A stretch of DNA of 36,647 nt from an uncultured Verrucomicrobiota bacterium (lineage in GTDB: Bacteria; Verrucomicrobiota; Kiritimatiellia; RFP12; UBA1067). The stretch lies in NCBI GenBank assembly GCA_946610035.1, contig CAMOCC010000021.1, forward strand, positions 1 through 36,647, written 5' to 3'. The position numbers and the translations under genes are program-made. Each line of letters opens with the position of its first letter. The stretch's first letter is position 1. The notes under the pieces are model-generated. The model did not search any database and was not told the origin of the DNA. It was given only the letters and a program-made list of their open reading frames with translations. Of this stretch, positions 34,027 through 36,647 are shown piece after piece.

Positions 34027-35039
34027 AGCGCCCCCGCTTCAATGTACGGCACGCCGCGAAGTTCATGGCTACACCCATCAAATTTGACTGTCAAGAACTC
34101 GCTGCCGTAATTGAATCCCCCGAGCGACTTGACGACATTGCACAGCGGATCGCTGGCATGGAGCGAGAGAACGATATTCCGGCCATGGCACGTCCGTCGC
34201 GCCGACTCTACGAGCTCGGAAAAGAGAAATGGGTCATCATTCTCCACAAGTGCATACGCGAGATACGAACACGCAAGCTCTCCGCCAGGCGCAGGGAGGC
34301 GCGGCCGGCGTGAAAACGCGTTCAGGGCGGGACGGAGCGCGCTTAGGACGAAGTTCCCGTATCCATCGACGAGGATACGCCTCCGAGCACCATGGTTCCA
34401 CACGGCCGCAGCAGCTGCAATGCGCCCCCCTCGACGGATGACAAAGAAATCATCCAGCAACAATCCAGGGGGCAACTTTGCGCCGAACACTGGAAAGAGC
34501 TGCCGTCGCGGCGACTCGCGTGCGTAGAACGCAGCAAGGTCGTCGAATGAGACACGTTCCGGCATGGCGCCACACCGTCCGGAAAGCGCATAAGTCACGA
34601 CCTTGCCGCAAGGATTGTACTTCGGCAATCCCACTCGTCCAGACGTGAGGAGTGAACGTCCTTCAGGATTGTCGTCAAGTATAGTCGTAAACGTCAGTAC
34701 GTTCGGAGATGCCGCCTCCAGGTCGGCGATCATCTGGAACCCCCGGAACAAACCCCAGCCCCGTCGTCCTGCTGCAAAACTTCGAAGTCCGCCTAGGTAG
34801 CCAACCTTAGACGGTTCGCCGTCAAGGTAAAGGCACCTTGTCGAGCGCGTTCCACATCCTGCGATGTGCCCTTCACCATCCTCCACGACGACGATTTCGC
34901 TGTCGCCCTTTAGCGCCTCGGCAGCGACATATCCCGAAGCGTAGTCGTACCTGAGCCGCACCCACCCCGGCATCGGCGCAGCAGCGAGCCGGACGAGTTC
35001 CGGCTCGTCTGACGGGCGGTAAAGACGTGCATGCGTCAT
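34023..35039 (-). CDS. GNAT-like acyltransferase, first copy
   Basis: A 338-residue protein from the ATG at 35039 (MTHARLYRPSDEPELVRLAAA), a typical GNAT opening. The family fold is supported by EIVVVEDGEGHIAGCGTRST followed by GYLGGLRSFAAGRRGWGLFR, where the RRGWG segment fits motif A for acyl-CoA binding. The C-terminal half (FFVIRRGGRIAAAAAVWNHG) looks like a second GNAT-type sheet, so it may be a double-domain enzyme. The start is set by the ATGA overlap with the radical SAM gene; longer in-frame starts would overlap it by over 150 bases. The substrate is unknown. Confidence 0.75.
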   Translation of the reverse strand: MTHARLYRPSDEPELVRLAAAPMPGWVRLRYDYASGYVAAEALKGDSEIVVVEDGEGHIAGCGTRSTRCLYLDGEPSKVGYLGGLRSFAAGRRGWGLFRGFQMIADLEAASPNVLTFTTILDDNPEGRSLLTSGRVGLPKYNPCGKVVTYALSGRCGAMPERVSFDDLAAFYARESPRRQLFPVFGAKLPPGLLLDDFFVIRRGGRIAAAAAVWNHGARRRILVDGYGNFVLSALRPALNAFSRRPRLPAPGGELACSYLAYALVENDDPFLFSELVESARRTCHGRNIVLSLHASDPLCNVVKSLGGFNYGSEFLTVKFDGCSHELRGVPYIEAGAL

Positions 35040-36358
35040 GGATCGCCTCCGTTTGGAAGTCCATGCCGACGCATGACCTCGCGTTCCTGGGTGAAATTCG
35101 AGGCGAAGAAGAGAACCGCCTTCAGAAAGCCATGGAGGTTCGCGCGGAAGTCCATCGCACGGCGGAAGATCGACTTCACCGAGTAAAACTTGAGGCGGAA
35201 CCTGCGACACGTCTCCGCCAAGCCCTCAGGCGTAAAATTCTTTGGACGGAACACGACATCGCCAAAGTGGACTGTCGGGTCGAGCCACCATTTTTCGTGG
35301 AGCAAACGACCTTCACGGACAAACCGCGCGTGGACGTCAGTTCCTGGAAACGGCACAAGGTGGTTGAACGCTGCGAAGAAAAACTTGCTTTCCATTGCGA
35401 ACTCGAACGTGCGCTCGAACGTCTCCGGCGTGTCGTGGTCATAGCCGAACACGAACGTCGCGTAGATCGACAGGTGATGCCGGCGCAGGTTCTCGATTGC
35501 GGCGGAGTAGTCGCTGTTAGTCGAGTTGACGCGCTTGCCCATCTCCGCAAGCGTCGCACCGTCCAGGGACTCAAAACCGATCAGTACGCCGGCACAACCG
35601 CTCTTCGCCATCAGCGCAAGGAGTTCGTCGTCCTTAGCAGAATGGATACTGAGTTGTCCGACCCAATGCATGCGCATCGGAATCATGCGGCGGCACAGTT
35701 CCTTTAGGCGCTCCACGTCCATTGCCAGATTGTCGTCAACAAAAAAGACAATGCGTTTCTCAAGTGAACGTACCTCCGCCATCACCTCATCGAGAGGACG
35801 CGGCGTATAGCGCCGCCCGAAGAATTTTGTGACTGAGCAGAACTCACAATTAAAGGAGCAACCGCGCGACGTCTCGACGAGGTTGAGCCGCCCGTAGTTC
35901 CTCCCGGCATAGAGTCCACGGTCGGGTATCGGGCAGAACACGCCTCCACATCCGACATAGCGCGACTTGAGAGCCCCCGACTCCAGATCGTCGATCACCT
36001 CGCCCCACGTCGTCTCCGCATCTCCAAGAATGATCGCATCGGCATGTGCGGCGGCCTCGTCTTGATTGAGCTTCACGTGGAATCCGCCGAGTACCACTTT
36101 CGCACCCTTCGCACGGAAGCGGGACGCAATCTCGTAACTGCGCGCAGCCGTGTAACACTCGACCGGCATCGCCACGACATCCGCGTCCGCCGAATAGTCG
36201 ACTTCGCCGAGACGGTCGTCCATGAAGAAACGCTCGATCCGACGCGGCGTGAGCGCGGAAAGCACGGCAAGCGCAAGCGGTTCCATGATCCACGTTTTCG
36301 GGTAGACCGCTCGGCCGCCCTTGTGCCCGACCGCAGGCTGGACGAAGAGGATGGTCAT
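35036..36358 (-). CDS. B12-binding-domain radical SAM enzyme
   Basis: A 440-residue enzyme starting at the ATG at 36358, which overlaps the upstream stop (ATGA) and has GAGG six bases upstream. Residues 1-130 form a cobalamin-binding-like Rossmann domain with GGFHVKLN (91-98), although the classic DxHxxG cobalt-ligand motif is not evident. The 4Fe-4S cysteines C167, C171 and C174 (CSFNCEFC) are followed by a radical SAM barrel (FFVDDNLAMD, LIGFESLD, ATFVFGYDHDTPETFE). The architecture recalls HpnP/HpnJ/BchE-type methylases and rearranging enzymes. The chemistry is not predictable. Confidence 0.88.
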   Translation of the reverse strand: MTILFVQPAVGHKGGRAVYPKTWIMEPLALAVLSALTPRRIERFFMDDRLGEVDYSADADVVAMPVECYTAARSYEIASRFRAKGAKVVLGGFHVKLNQDEAAAHADAIILGDAETTWGEVIDDLESGALKSRYVGCGGVFCPIPDRGLYAGRNYGRLNLVETSRGCSFNCEFCSVTKFFGRRYTPRPLDEVMAEVRSLEKRIVFFVDDNLAMDVERLKELCRRMIPMRMHWVGQLSIHSAKDDELLALMAKSGCAGVLIGFESLDGATLAEMGKRVNSTNSDYSAAIENLRRHHLSIYATFVFGYDHDTPETFERTFEFAMESKFFFAAFNHLVPFPGTDVHARFVREGRLLHEKWWLDPTVHFGDVVFRPKNFTPEGLAETCRRFRLKFYSVKSIFRRAMDFRANLHGFLKAVLFFASNFTQEREVMRRHGLPNGGDP

Positions 36359-36647
36359 TCGCATCCTCTTTTTGCGAATTCCGTGTCCACGAGGCAGGCC
36401 GGAACGAGCCTGTCCCCGTACACCGTCACATCGACGCACGGGTCGCAGTGCTCCACTTTCCCGTCTTCGGAAAACTCCGGGAGCGCCTCAACTACAAGGT
36501 GTTTCGGACGCACGCGCTCGCGGCGAAAAATCGCCGCAAAGACGAATGCGAGGTTGCGCAGCGGCCCGCCTAAAAGCGCATTCAACGCAATACGCGCAAG
36601 CGTCCCCCACTTCCCCGCGCGGACGCGATAGGGCAACTGGATGCGAA
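36355..36647 (-). CDS. C-terminal part of a probable radical SAM/SPASM-type protein
   Basis: An open frame enters from the window edge at 36647 and ends at 36355. About 97 residues are visible. The end holds a cysteine cluster, CDPCVDVTVYGDRLVPACLVD, reminiscent of auxiliary iron-sulfur sites at the C-terminus of radical SAM proteins. A preceding hydrophobic helix (ARIALNALLGGPLRNLAFVF) is also present. The true start lies outside the window; a TTG at 36636 is not a credible start. Its stop overlaps the next start (ATGA), placing it in the same operon. Family assignment is tentative. Confidence 0.5.
   Translation of the reverse strand, partial: RIQLPYRVRAGKWGTLARIALNALLGGPLRNLAFVFAAIFRRERVRPKHLVVEALPEFSEDGKVEHCDPCVDVTVYGDRLVPACLVDTEFAKRGCE

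Overview
The window is GC-rich and comes from a Gram-negative bacterium. Evidence for an outer membrane is a complete RND efflux operon with an OprM-type lipoprotein, and GDP-fucose synthesis genes. A PVC-type organism (Verrucomicrobiota, Kiritimatiellota or a relative) would fit, but that placement is an inference. Every protein gene lies on the minus strand, so transcription runs from high to low coordinates. Only one tRNA is on the plus strand. No CRISPR array, transposase, integrase or prophage gene was recognised.

Layout: (1) 1-8.75 kb holds rpoB-rpoC, with a strong terminator after rpoC. Upstream of rpoB there is no ribosomal-protein gene. Instead there is a divergent tRNA(CAT), with back-to-back overlapping promoters. 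(2) 8.86-12.7 kb holds an aminotransferase with an apparently leaderless mRNA, a secreted 504-aa protein of unknown function, ispE (coupled to the 504-aa gene by a 4-base overlap), and a tRNA-Gln. The 5' end of the tRNA-Gln overlaps the ispE stop codon. (3) 12.8-17.1 kb holds gmd, fcl and a DinG/XPD-type helicase in one run. (4) 17.2-23.9 kb is a TetR - membrane fusion protein - RND pump - outer-membrane lipoprotein operon. Its promoter has consensus -35 and -10 hexamers, and the spacer holds a palindromic operator. (5) 23.95-27.4 kb encodes a single large DUF4011 - SF1 helicase - PD-(D/E)XK nuclease-like protein resembling defence proteins. (6) 27.5-30.6 kb holds enolase, the RNA ligase RtcB and a truncated rtcA remnant embedded in short tandem repeats. 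(7) 30.6-31.9 kb is a small unstable-looking zone with one normal tRNA-Asn, two structurally odd tRNA-like genes and a degraded ECF-sigma gene carrying a G10 tract. (8) 31.9-36.6 kb is a five-gene operon in which every junction is a 4-base stop/start overlap: a radical-SAM-like C-terminus (cut by the window edge), a B12-binding-type radical SAM enzyme, two GNAT-like acyltransferases and a GH3-family acyl-adenylating enzyme.

The operon in region 8 is the best candidate for an undescribed pathway. A plausible reading is radical tailoring of a scaffold, followed by adenylation of a carboxylate and acyl transfer. No product can be named from the sequence. Other points worth a second look are the two odd tRNAs, the in-frame insertion of a repeat decamer into ispE, the ispE/tRNA-Gln overlap, the rtcA relic beside an intact rtcB, the TetR operator placed between consensus promoter boxes, and a recurring extended -10 element (TGGTATAAT).
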